From: Sporosarcina beigongshangi
GTDB taxonomy: Bacteria > Actinomycetota > Actinomycetes > Actinomycetales > Micrococcaceae
Direction of reading: 5' to 3'
DNA length: 64,000 bases
Assembly: GCF_016820535.1 (NCBI RefSeq)
Contig: NZ_JADHDY010000010.1
Coordinates: 96,031-160,030, forward strand
Shown here: positions 34,808 to 42,849 of the stretch, in pieces
Layout: each line of letters begins with the position of its first letter
Numbering within the stretch: the first letter of the stretch is position 1
Position numbers and translations under genes: made by a program
The notes under the pieces: generated by a model
What the model saw: the letters and a program-made list of their open reading frames with translations, nothing else
What the model was told of the DNA's origin: nothing
The model's database searches: none

Positions 34808-37800
34808 TTAGATGTAGTCGGTGGCGAGCATGAGCAGGCGGAACGGTTTTTGGCAGAGCCGCTGGGCTGCGACGGCGCTGTGGGCCGGCAGCACGGCGTC
34901 CTGGCCGATGCACTGCTGCGGGGTCAGGTGGAGAGTTGCGGCCGGGTTGGCCGGAGGCGGGTTCAGGCCTTCCCACGACCAGGCGTCGGCGGGAAGGAGG
35001 TCCGCTTCGTCCAGTCCTGCGGGGGCGCGGTTGCTTCCCGGCTGTGCGCCCGGGGACTCGTCCATGCCGAAGCGGGGTTCACCGTGGGGTTCCGCCAGCT
35101 GGATGTACCAGCGTGCCGGCGGGTCCCCCGGGCCAACCTGCCGCAGCGTGTCCGGTGTGATGTCCAGTCCTACGTAGCTGACGTCGGGGTTGAGGGTGCC
35201 CCGGAAGAGCTCTTCGCCCATTAGCCCCGTTGGGGTGAAGGTTCCGGCCGGGTTCTCCACGCCCTGCACCGCGTTGATGTTGGTGTTGGGGTAGCGGCGC
35301 AGCAGGTCTCCCTTGAGCACCAGCAAGGTGATGTCCGCGCGCGTGGCTGCCGGGGCCGGCGGGTGCGTTCCGAGGGGTCCGCGCCAGGCGTCCATGGCCG
35401 CGATGTCCTCGGTGTTCTTGTCCCAGAAGCGCCTGAAACTGCTGCCCCGGAGGTCGGTGGGGTATCTGCGCCACAGCATTTCCCGGGCCATCTCGTGGTT
35501 GGCGCCGGCCAGAAGCGACTCCACGAACTTCCAGTTCACTTCCAGCAGGCACACGCTGTTGGGCTCAAGCTTGTCAACGCCGCCGAGGACCCACTTTTCG
35601 TCGATGGTCTTGAGTCGTTCAACAACGGGCTTTGTGAACGTGGGCGCTGCCATGGCCGGGCTGAAGGCGGCGTCGGGACGCTTGCGGACCAGGCGGGGGT
35701 CGAATTCCGTGGCGTAGGCCAGCATCTTGCTGTAGGCGCCGACGGGTTCCACGGCGGCCGCAAGCAGGGTGCCGGCTTCGGCCGTCCAGGCCTGCGCTGC
35801 GGGAAAGGCGACCTCGACATCAACGGGGATGACATGGGCCCAGTCGGCGGCAATGGCGTCGGTGACGGCCTTGAGGTGGTTGTTCTTGACGGCGCCCTCC
35901 AGCCACGAGCCCTGGAGTGTGGTGGTGCCCAGCAGTCCGGCTGCGGCTTCCCGCAGTCCCGTGGCCGCGACGCCGGTGTCCGAGAGCTTTTGGCGCAGTG
36001 CAGCATCGACGTTGGCGCCGGCCGCCAGGATTGCCCCGACATCCAGTCTGGCCGGAGCCACCTGCAGGCGTTCTGACAGAAGGTGCGGGTCCAGCAGGTC
36101 CCTCGCCTGGGCCTTGCTCAGCCTGGCCACGTCTGCGGCGGCCGTGTTTTTGAGCTCCGTCATGTCCTGGTAGCTCCACCGGCGGCGGACCGCCAGGTTG
36201 GCGAGGTTGGTAACGGCCTGTTCGTCGATGCGACGGCCTTCGATGCCCTGGCCGGCCTCCCGGCGCCTGAGTTCCTCCCGGAACACCGGGCCGTCTGCGG
36301 GCAGCCGGACGCCGCCGATGCCTTCGCCGCGGTTGAGCCGCAGGCCGCCGATGCCTTGGCCGCGGTTAATGTTGATCCCGCCGGGCCCACCGATTCCCCC
36401 TCCCCGGTTGGGCCTGGGCTCGCCGATCCCGCCGGCTTCGCCGATCCCGCCGCCGGGGAGGACCCCGCGTCCGCCTCCCCCGCCCTGCCCGCCGTGGTCT
36501 GGCACCACCACATCCGGGGTGACTGCTGCGGCGGCGAGCCTGCCCAGAAAGTCGGGCAGCGACTTGATCCGCTCAAGGTAGGCGGGCCCGTCCACGCCCA
36601 GTACCGCCTTGACGTTGACGGCGAAGCGCGGTTCCGTCAGCACATCCTCGAGGAGGCGCCCATCCATGGTGCCGGCAGTGAAACGGCCCGGCTGGAACCG
36701 CTCGGGTTCCTCCTGCAGGATCCGCACCGCGTCCGACACCACGGCGGTGACGGCCGGAACCGGCTGGTTCACACCGCCCGCCCCTGGCCCGAGGCCGCGC
36801 CGGACCGCGAGACTTGCCGCGCGCGCCTGGCGCGTGAACGCCGTCGTCAACACGTCCGGGGATACAACGGAGGCGACGACCTTTCCGAAAAAGGACTGCC
36901 CGGGACCGCTTCGCAGCCTGCCCAGTGCCGGAGCAAGAAAACGCAGCTGCGACCCTGGATCAGCCTGCAGCACACGGCCGTGCACAGTTCCGGCCACGGC
37001 CATGTGCAGGGCCGACCAGCGGATCCGGCGGTTTGCCCGCTCCAGCTCGGCGAGCTGTTCCCACGCCTCACGCATGAGCTCTTCCTGGTCGCGGCGCACC
37101 ACCGCCGCACCCAGGCCGGCGGCGACGCGGTGGAAGGGGTCGGCGTTGAGCTGCTCGATCCACCCCTGCCGGCTGTCCGGACCGCTGTCGACGTCGGCCA
37201 GCACACCGGTGTTGGCGAGGTCCCCGTCGAGGTTCTCGACCCGCGCCGGCCACTGTCCGTAGAGCGGCGGGCCCACCAGCGGGTCCCCGTCACCGGCCAG
37301 GGCCACGGGGTCCAGCAACTGCTTGAGCATCGCGTGCAGCCCGCCAGCCCGCCCGCCGGGTCCGGCATAGTCGGGCGCCAGCGGTCCGACTCCATCGGTG
37401 CTGCCGGGTTCGCCGGAATGGTCGATGCGCATGATGGCGGTGGGGACGCGGAACGCCCCCGGAACGGCGGAACCGCCGAATCCGTCCTGCAGGAGGTGCT
37501 CCGGCAGCATCGACCCCTTGGGTTCCACCACGACCGCGCGCGACCCCAGCTGGGCCAGTGCCTCCGGATTGCAGGGATGGAGGAGGGTGGCCAGCTCCTC
37601 GAAATCTCCTGAGGGGCCCGTCCGGAAGGTCCACGAATCGTAGACCGGCAGTTGCAGCCCGGCGGCCGGGGTCCACAGACGATCGCCGTTGGTCGCCGCC
37701 TGCGGGTCAAGGCCCAGGCCGGCCAGCCTGCCGATTTCGTAGGTGGGCACGACGGCGGCCGCATAGTTGGTCTCCGGCGACAGCCTTGTGGGGCACAACA

Positions 37801-38386
37801 GCCTGGAACGGAGCGCTGGGGCGTGCGCGCCGGGGTCCCTGGCCCAGTTCTGCGCCTCCGCGCCGGTGGGTGCGCCGTGCACCTGGACATGCGCATAAGC
37901 CCAGGCGTTGGCCGGGTGCGGGACGCATTCGGCATTGGGCAGCGTCAGGACGGGGCACGGAGAATTGGGCAGGTAGCCGACCGGATTGCCGCCGTCCGCG
38001 GGCAGCACGATGAGCATGATCCACGGCTGGATCGTTGCATTTGAGGCCCCGCCCAGCGTGAACATCCAGGGCAAGTCCGGGTGGGCCAGTTCAAGTCCTG
38101 CCAGGTAGTTGGGCTCCATTGCCTGGTCGCCGGTGCGGGGTATGCGGCGCACGATTTGGCTGTCGGACAGGCCGCGGACGTCGGCGGGGCCCAACACCGC
38201 CAGGGGCGCCGACTCCACGGACGTTGACTGCACTGCCGGTGCCGGTCCCTCTGGCGGCGGTGTTGGGCTTGCCTCAAGGGTGAGCGGCAGGGGAACCTTC
38301 CTCCGCCCGTTTTCAAGTGCCGCCGCGGGGCCGGCACCCGCGCCTCTCCGAGAGTATGGCAGGAAGTGGAGCAGCAGCGGATTCAT
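34808..38386 (-). CDS. giant-protein operon, gene 3: unknown 1192-aa protein with Gly repeats
   Basis: A soluble 1192-residue protein. I choose ATG 38386 because it overlaps the stop of gene 2 as TGATG and has a GGGAGA site; GTG 38401 would overlap by 16 bases. The N-terminal half has FLPYSRRGAGAGPAAALENG and NYLAGLELAHPDLPWMFTLG. Near residues 635-700 a Gly-rich linker repeats GGGIGG, NRGQGIGG and NRGEGIGG units. The C-terminal half ends LPAHSAVAAQRLCQKPFRLL. No signal peptide, membrane helix or enzyme motif is visible. The repeat could be a flexible hinge between two domains. Confidence 0.87.
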   Translation of the reverse strand: MNPLLLHFLPYSRRGAGAGPAAALENGRRKVPLPLTLEASPTPPPEGPAPAVQSTSVESAPLAVLGPADVRGLSDSQIVRRIPRTGDQAMEPNYLAGLELAHPDLPWMFTLGGASNATIQPWIMLIVLPADGGNPVGYLPNSPCPVLTLPNAECVPHPANAWAYAHVQVHGAPTGAEAQNWARDPGAHAPALRSRLLCPTRLSPETNYAAAVVPTYEIGRLAGLGLDPQAATNGDRLWTPAAGLQLPVYDSWTFRTGPSGDFEELATLLHPCNPEALAQLGSRAVVVEPKGSMLPEHLLQDGFGGSAVPGAFRVPTAIMRIDHSGEPGSTDGVGPLAPDYAGPGGRAGGLHAMLKQLLDPVALAGDGDPLVGPPLYGQWPARVENLDGDLANTGVLADVDSGPDSRQGWIEQLNADPFHRVAAGLGAAVVRRDQEELMREAWEQLAELERANRRIRWSALHMAVAGTVHGRVLQADPGSQLRFLAPALGRLRSGPGQSFFGKVVASVVSPDVLTTAFTRQARAASLAVRRGLGPGAGGVNQPVPAVTAVVSDAVRILQEEPERFQPGRFTAGTMDGRLLEDVLTEPRFAVNVKAVLGVDGPAYLERIKSLPDFLGRLAAAAVTPDVVVPDHGGQGGGGGRGVLPGGGIGEAGGIGEPRPNRGGGIGGPGGININRGQGIGGLRLNRGEGIGGVRLPADGPVFREELRRREAGQGIEGRRIDEQAVTNLANLAVRRRWSYQDMTELKNTAAADVARLSKAQARDLLDPHLLSERLQVAPARLDVGAILAAGANVDAALRQKLSDTGVAATGLREAAAGLLGTTTLQGSWLEGAVKNNHLKAVTDAIAADWAHVIPVDVEVAFPAAQAWTAEAGTLLAAAVEPVGAYSKMLAYATEFDPRLVRKRPDAAFSPAMAAPTFTKPVVERLKTIDEKWVLGGVDKLEPNSVCLLEVNWKFVESLLAGANHEMAREMLWRRYPTDLRGSSFRRFWDKNTEDIAAMDAWRGPLGTHPPAPAATRADITLLVLKGDLLRRYPNTNINAVQGVENPAGTFTPTGLMGEELFRGTLNPDVSYVGLDITPDTLRQVGPGDPPARWYIQLAEPHGEPRFGMDESPGAQPGSNRAPAGLDEADLLPADAWSWEGLNPPPANPAATLHLTPQQCIGQDAVLPAHSAVAAQRLCQKPFRLLMLATDYI

Positions 38387-40437
38387 CAGGCCATCTCCCA
38401 CGTCTTGGCTACAAGAACGTCATTGAGCACACCTGCGCCTTGCAACGCTGCCCCCTGGCCGGCCAACAGGCTTTGGGCCATGCCGGCATTGGTCCCCGGC
38501 GACGAGCCCAAGGTCAACACCCCTGCATCGGCCAGTGTGCCCGCCCGCGTCAGTGCCACGTTGCCCGGGTCCCTCACTGCAGTGACCAGCCGCGGAATTT
38601 CAGGCACCCGCAGCCGGCTCTTTTCCGCCAGCGAATAGATGCCCTCGGCCAGCCTGATACGCCGCACGGGCGACTGCGTGGACATGATCTTGGTTTCCGG
38701 GTCGTCGGGGTTGCGGACGGCGGCGACGGTTCCGACGTCGGGATTGCTGGCCACGAGCACGCCGGCGTCGGCGCTGACATACCCTCCTGCCGCCAGCTTG
38801 GCTTGGGAGTCCATGGACCGAAACTGCGACGGCGGGAACTTCGCCGTGGTGCTGGCCAGTGCCGGGTTGTCCGGGCTGAGGAGTGAGAGGGTGACCGGCT
38901 GCGGCAGTGGCCGCCCGTCCATGCGCTGGAGCTCCAGGTGCAGCGGCACGCTGCCTTGGGTGAAGGAGACTGCCGCCAGCGGGTGCAGCGCAGCGGTGCC
39001 GGTGGCCGCTGCCGGGGACAGCTGCACGACGGCGGGCAGCTCGCCTGCCGCCTGCACCCAGTTGGCGGGATCCTTCAGTGCCGCGGCCAGCACCACAGCC
39101 GGAACCCGCCCGGCGGGCAGCCCGGGGGCGTTGCTTTCGCCCCACGTAATTTCGGGGACGTCAACGTCCACGTCAAACCAGAGTATTGAGATGCTGGCGT
39201 GGCCACGGATGCGCCAGGGCGTGGGGCCGGAGAAGTGGCCGGAGAGCCGGATGCTGCCAACACTGAAGTCCGCACATTCCACGCTGACGTGGGCGGAAAA
39301 GTCTGCCATAAAGCCGAAGGGGTCGAACATGATCAGCGCATCGAACGCGAAGCCGCCGCTGATGCCGAAACCGGCAACCTTGGCCTCCAGCTCAGCTGCC
39401 GCCCCGAATTGCACCGTGTTCGTGGTGACGGCCAGGTAGGCGCCGAGTCTCGCCCGGAGGAATCCGCCGGGCGAGACTTCGGTGCCGATGCGCTTGAGTC
39501 CGCCCATGCCTTCGGGAGGGGTGAACGACGGGTGGAATCCGCCGGCGCTGAAGGCGAACAGCGGGTCGCTGCCGCCGCGGGTGCGCAGCATGATGTCCCC
39601 CGTGATGGGCAGCCCGACGATGCTTGAGCCGGTCAGGGAGGCGCCGATGGTGAGGCCGTCGGCATTGATGGTGCCCAGCATCATGGCCTGCAGCTTGATG
39701 AGCGGGGCGTCCTCGAAGGGCAGGACGATGGCGAACCTGCCGAGGAGGACAACGCCTTCGTCGCTGACAAACACCCCCAGCGCCGCCGATGCGAGGGTGG
39801 GCGTGCCCCAGCCAAGTTTGAGCATGGGGCCCACGATGAAACCGCCGTCCTTTTCCGGGAAGGACTTCGCCAGCGCTGGCAGGATGCGCGGGGCATCGGC
39901 GACGGCGTTGCGCGGAAACATGAATTCGGCCAGTGTCCCGGACTGCAGCGCAGCAAACAGCCCGTTGCTGTCGGCCCGGCGGTTGATGCCGACCATGCCG
40001 CCGATGCCGGCGAGGGTGAATCCAAAGGAGAGCTGGATGGGAACTGGCAGGTCAGCGGAGAGCAGGAGCAGCAGTGACTGTTGTGCGGTGTTCAGGATGG
40101 CGAAGCCGTTGACCGCGACCGGCCCCATCTTGGCGGTGAATGCGCCCTGCCAGGACTCCCCTTCCTTCTTCAGGTAGCCGCCGCCGGTGAAGCCGGGCAG
40201 CGTCAGTTCCGCCCGGGCGCCGTCGGGCCCGGAGAGCGTGGGGCCGTCCAGGCGCAGGCCCAGGCGGCCGTTGTCCAGGGCCATGGCGAGGTTGTAGCTG
40301 ATCCGCATGTTGTCCACGGAGAGGAGCAGCCCGGGAAGGTCCAGGCTCCCCTTGACCCATACGCCGACGCTGATTGAACTGTTTGGTCCGTTGGGGTTGC
40401 CGGCCATATCCAAACCGACGTTGAAGCTGTTGCCCAT
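38386..40437 (-). CDS. giant-protein operon, gene 2: DUF6603-like beta-rich protein
   Basis: A 683-residue protein dominated by alternating hydrophobic/Gly beta strands. The section around residues 335-425 (FGISGGFAFDALIMFDPFGF, then HFSGPTPWRIRGHASISILW and VDVPEITWGES) matches what I know as the DUF6603 pattern. The function of DUF6603 is not established. N-terminal ISVGVWVKGSLDLPGLLLSV and later MLGTINADGLTIGASL segments repeat similar strand patterns, suggesting a long beta-solenoid or barrel. No signal peptide. It follows gene 1 after 51 bases, with a GAGGA site, and its stop overlaps gene 3. Confidence 0.85.
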   Translation of the reverse strand: MGNSFNVGLDMAGNPNGPNSSISVGVWVKGSLDLPGLLLSVDNMRISYNLAMALDNGRLGLRLDGPTLSGPDGARAELTLPGFTGGGYLKKEGESWQGAFTAKMGPVAVNGFAILNTAQQSLLLLLSADLPVPIQLSFGFTLAGIGGMVGINRRADSNGLFAALQSGTLAEFMFPRNAVADAPRILPALAKSFPEKDGGFIVGPMLKLGWGTPTLASAALGVFVSDEGVVLLGRFAIVLPFEDAPLIKLQAMMLGTINADGLTIGASLTGSSIVGLPITGDIMLRTRGGSDPLFAFSAGGFHPSFTPPEGMGGLKRIGTEVSPGGFLRARLGAYLAVTTNTVQFGAAAELEAKVAGFGISGGFAFDALIMFDPFGFMADFSAHVSVECADFSVGSIRLSGHFSGPTPWRIRGHASISILWFDVDVDVPEITWGESNAPGLPAGRVPAVVLAAALKDPANWVQAAGELPAVVQLSPAAATGTAALHPLAAVSFTQGSVPLHLELQRMDGRPLPQPVTLSLLSPDNPALASTTAKFPPSQFRSMDSQAKLAAGGYVSADAGVLVASNPDVGTVAAVRNPDDPETKIMSTQSPVRRIRLAEGIYSLAEKSRLRVPEIPRLVTAVRDPGNVALTRAGTLADAGVLTLGSSPGTNAGMAQSLLAGQGAALQGAGVLNDVLVAKTWEMA

Positions 40438-40488
40438 GGCCAGGTCCTCACTGGGTCGTTGTCTGCGCGGGCCGGCGGCCCGCTGGTA

Positions 40489-41334
40489 TCAGGTCAAGCT
40501 GAATTCCGGTGCGGCGCCCTTCTTGAGCGTCAGGTGCGGCGAGTAGTCGATCTCCGGCAGCGACAGGTCCACCAGCTGGGAGAAGTCGCCCAGGATCTGC
40601 CCCAGCTTGATCGATGCATGGACGCCGTGCCGGCCGTCGACCCTGGGATCCCCCAGGCTGATGGTGGCCTCGTAACTGATGTCCTCCGGCTGAGGACCAT
40701 GGCCGACGACGGCGGAAAGCATTGCCGGGCCAACGGAAAATTCGAAGGTGTCATTGTTGCTGGCAGGTATCGGAATGTGCCAGGCGATGCTGGCATTCAC
40801 CCGTGCGGAATCCGCCGGGGCCTGTGGTGTTTTTCCGAACTCCCAGTCCCAGCTGGCCTTGCCATCACTGTTGATGTTCAGCGAGATGCCTGAAGGGTCG
40901 CCCAGTGCCAACGTGGGGGCGCCGGTGCAGCGAAGGTGCAGGCCGTGCTGTCCCGGGGTGGAGGCCCTGCCCAGTGAAACGCCCAGGGCCAGTTTCATGT
41001 CTGCCAGGGCGGGGTCGCTGTAGATGAGGGCGACTGCGGGTGCGAAGCCGGGAGCCTGCAAGGTGCCAACACTGAATTTGTCGTCGAGCTCGGCTATTTT
41101 CAGGAAGACAAAGACAAGGAGCGAATTCCAGTCCGGGTCCTTGGCGAAGTCCTTCAGGCGGGTCAGCAGCTCGTCGGGCAGTTGCGTCGCCTCGTCAACC
41201 AATTGTCCGGCCTGCTGGCGCGCGGAGTCCATGACGTCGGTAAATTCCTGGGTGCCTTGATCGGCCAGCTGTGATGCGGCCGCGAGGATTTGGCTGACGA
41301 CTGTGCCAAGGGTGTCAGGTGTTGCAGCGACCAT
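40489..41334 (-). CDS. giant-protein operon, gene 1: unknown 281-aa protein
   Basis: First substantial gene of the operon. The first 80 residues are helical and amphipathic (ILAAASQLADQGTQEFTDVM), with coiled-coil-like heptads. The remainder is beta-rich (LHLRCTGAPTLALGDPSG, then SIAWHIPIPASNNDTFEFSV), similar in style to gene 2. It may be the front part of a DUF6603-type protein encoded separately. No signal peptide or membrane helix. A promoter lies about 215 bases upstream. Function unknown. Confidence 0.8.
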   Translation of the reverse strand: MVAATPDTLGTVVSQILAAASQLADQGTQEFTDVMDSARQQAGQLVDEATQLPDELLTRLKDFAKDPDWNSLLVFVFLKIAELDDKFSVGTLQAPGFAPAVALIYSDPALADMKLALGVSLGRASTPGQHGLHLRCTGAPTLALGDPSGISLNINSDGKASWDWEFGKTPQAPADSARVNASIAWHIPIPASNNDTFEFSVGPAMLSAVVGHGPQPEDISYEATISLGDPRVDGRHGVHASIKLGQILGDFSQLVDLSLPEIDYSPHLTLKKGAAPEFSLT

Positions 41335-41349
41335 GGTGCGCCCGCTTTG

Positions 41350-41544
41350 TCAGGTCAAGCGTCGATATTTGTGCAGCAGTCCGGCTGCCGGTGCCCGGCT
41401 GCCGCCCACGCGTCCGACGGTTTCATCCGCCCGGCGCCCGGCACCCGTGCCAACGTCCCGTGACCCGGTCCCCACCAGGCCGCTTGCCCCATCCCAAGAC
41501 CATCGGCGGCTCCTGCAGGCCTGCACTGCCACTCCAAGAATCAC
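41350..41544 (-). CDS. possible short leader gene of the giant-protein operon
   Basis: A 64-codon frame from GTG 41544 to 41350 lies wholly inside the mRNA leader predicted from the promoter at 41556-41584 and stops 15 bases before gene 1. The product is basic (ACRSRRWSWDG, then GLLHKYRRLT). It has no ribosome-binding site and no recognisable family. A start almost at the predicted transcription start would suit leaderless translation. It could equally be a chance frame in GC-rich DNA. Confidence 0.25.
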   Translation of the reverse strand: MILGVAVQACRSRRWSWDGASGLVGTGSRDVGTGAGRRADETVGRVGGSRAPAAGLLHKYRRLT

Positions 41545-41555
41545 CTTTAGTCATG

Positions 41556-41584
41556 ATTGTGACGCTTCTCACAGTCTGCGTCAA
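41556..41584 (-). promoter_or_regulatory. promoter of the giant-protein operon with overlapping inverted repeat
   Basis: On the minus strand, TTGACG (41584-41579) and CACAAT (41561-41556) are spaced by 17 bases, a good sigma-70-type promoter. The inverted repeat GTGA-CGCTTC-TCAC at 41559-41572 overlaps the spacer and -10 box, where a repressor could block transcription. The rest of the 315-base gap holds only the leader and the hairpin that follows the alcohol dehydrogenase gene. Confidence 0.6.
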
Positions 41585-41618
41585 CAGGAAGTTTTCAGGC
41601 AGTTCCGAGGTGGCGCCG

Positions 41619-41636
41619 GGCGCCCATTCGGGCGCC
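41619..41636. terminator. hairpin after the phosphonate operon
   Basis: Arms GGCGCCC and GGGCGCC with a four-base loop lie 14 bases past the stop of the alcohol dehydrogenase gene. They probably end the phn transcript before the giant-protein promoter, although no T tract follows. Confidence 0.5.
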
Positions 41637-41649
41637 GACCGCGCACAGG

Positions 41650-42849
41650 CTATGGCGTGATGCCCACGCGGACATGCCTGCCGGTGGCGGCCTCGTCAAT
41701 GGCGGCGTCAAGGTCGGCAAGGCCGAACGTCGCGCCCACCAGTTCCGCAAAGGGGTAGGCGCAGTGGCGCCGCTCCAGGTAGGCCACGGCGTCGATCAGG
41801 TGTCGGGGCGTGTAGTTGTGCACGCCCCGGATGGTCACCAGCCGGCGCACGATGGACTCGGGGTCCAGCGGCACCCGTCCGGCAGGGTGGACACTGCCGA
41901 CAAGAATGGCCGCTCCCCCGACATCCAGGGCGCCGATGGCCTGGGCCACGGCTGGCGAAGAGCCTGATGCTTCGATGGCAACCGCGAGGCCGTCCTGCAA
42001 CCCCAGCCGCGACAGGACCGCTTGCAGGGAGTCCGGCGATCCGTCGGCGGCGAGCGGGTCAGCGGTGGCCACCGCCCCGAAGCGCAGTGCTGCCGCCCGC
42101 CGTGCGGGATCGGGATCGGAGACGACAATGCGGGCGCCCCGGTCGGTGGCGATTGCAGCGGCGGTGAGCCCGACCAGTCCGGCGCCGGTCACCAGCATGC
42201 TGGCACCGTCGAGCCGGACGGAGGCCGCCGCCGCAGCGACGGCGGCCATCGCCGTTGCCGACGCGCACGACAGCGGTGCCGCAATCTCCCGCGGCATGGA
42301 CTCACCAACAACCACGGTGGCCGTTCCGGCGCGCAGCTGCACGTGCGTGGCGAATCCGCCGCACAGCTCCCAGCCGTGCCGGACCTGCTCATGCCCGTAT
42401 TTCGCAAGGGTCCGGCATTTTTGCGGGACACCGTTCAGGCAGCGGTCGCAGGCGCCGCACGAGACCATGACGGACCAGACCACCCGTTCACCAACGCGCA
42501 GCGGCGAACCATCGGCATGGACGGCGCCGTCGCCCAGGGCCACGACGCGCCCCACCTGTTCATGGCCCAGTACCACGGGAACCGGTGCGGAGCGCCTGCC
42601 GGAGACGGTATGCAGGTCGGAGCCGCACACCGTGGCGAACTCAACCTCCACAAGGGCGTCACCCGGCGCCAGATACACCTCCGGCACGGCCATGCGCTCG
42701 TGCGGCACACCGACCTTCATCCACGCCATGGCGGTGGGTGGCGGCGTGAGCGTCAGGTGCGCCCTGCCTGCCACCCGCTTCTTGGCCAGCACCATCCTGG
42801 TTTCAACGGGCCCGGCCAGCGGGGCAGTCCCGGCCGCCGCCGCCGTCAC
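41650..42849 (-). CDS. phosphonate-associated zinc alcohol dehydrogenase
   Basis: A 399-residue medium-chain alcohol dehydrogenase. Catalytic-zinc ligands sit in CGSDLHT near residue 75 and GHEQVGRV, the structural-zinc cysteines in CGACDRCLNGVPQKC near residue 130, and the NAD site in VTGAGLVGLTAAAIA near residue 220. Sequence style and position behind phnE fit the class annotated as phosphonate-catabolism-associated alcohol dehydrogenase. The start at GTG 42849 is chosen because it overlaps the phnE stop (GTGA). No C-P hydrolase or lyase is in the operon, so its substrate is unclear; hydroxylated phosphonates are possible. Confidence 0.85.
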   Translation of the reverse strand: MTAAAAGTAPLAGPVETRMVLAKKRVAGRAHLTLTPPPTAMAWMKVGVPHERMAVPEVYLAPGDALVEVEFATVCGSDLHTVSGRRSAPVPVVLGHEQVGRVVALGDGAVHADGSPLRVGERVVWSVMVSCGACDRCLNGVPQKCRTLAKYGHEQVRHGWELCGGFATHVQLRAGTATVVVGESMPREIAAPLSCASATAMAAVAAAAASVRLDGASMLVTGAGLVGLTAAAIATDRGARIVVSDPDPARRAAALRFGAVATADPLAADGSPDSLQAVLSRLGLQDGLAVAIEASGSSPAVAQAIGALDVGGAAILVGSVHPAGRVPLDPESIVRRLVTIRGVHNYTPRHLIDAVAYLERRHCAYPFAELVGATFGLADLDAAIDEAATGRHVRVGITP

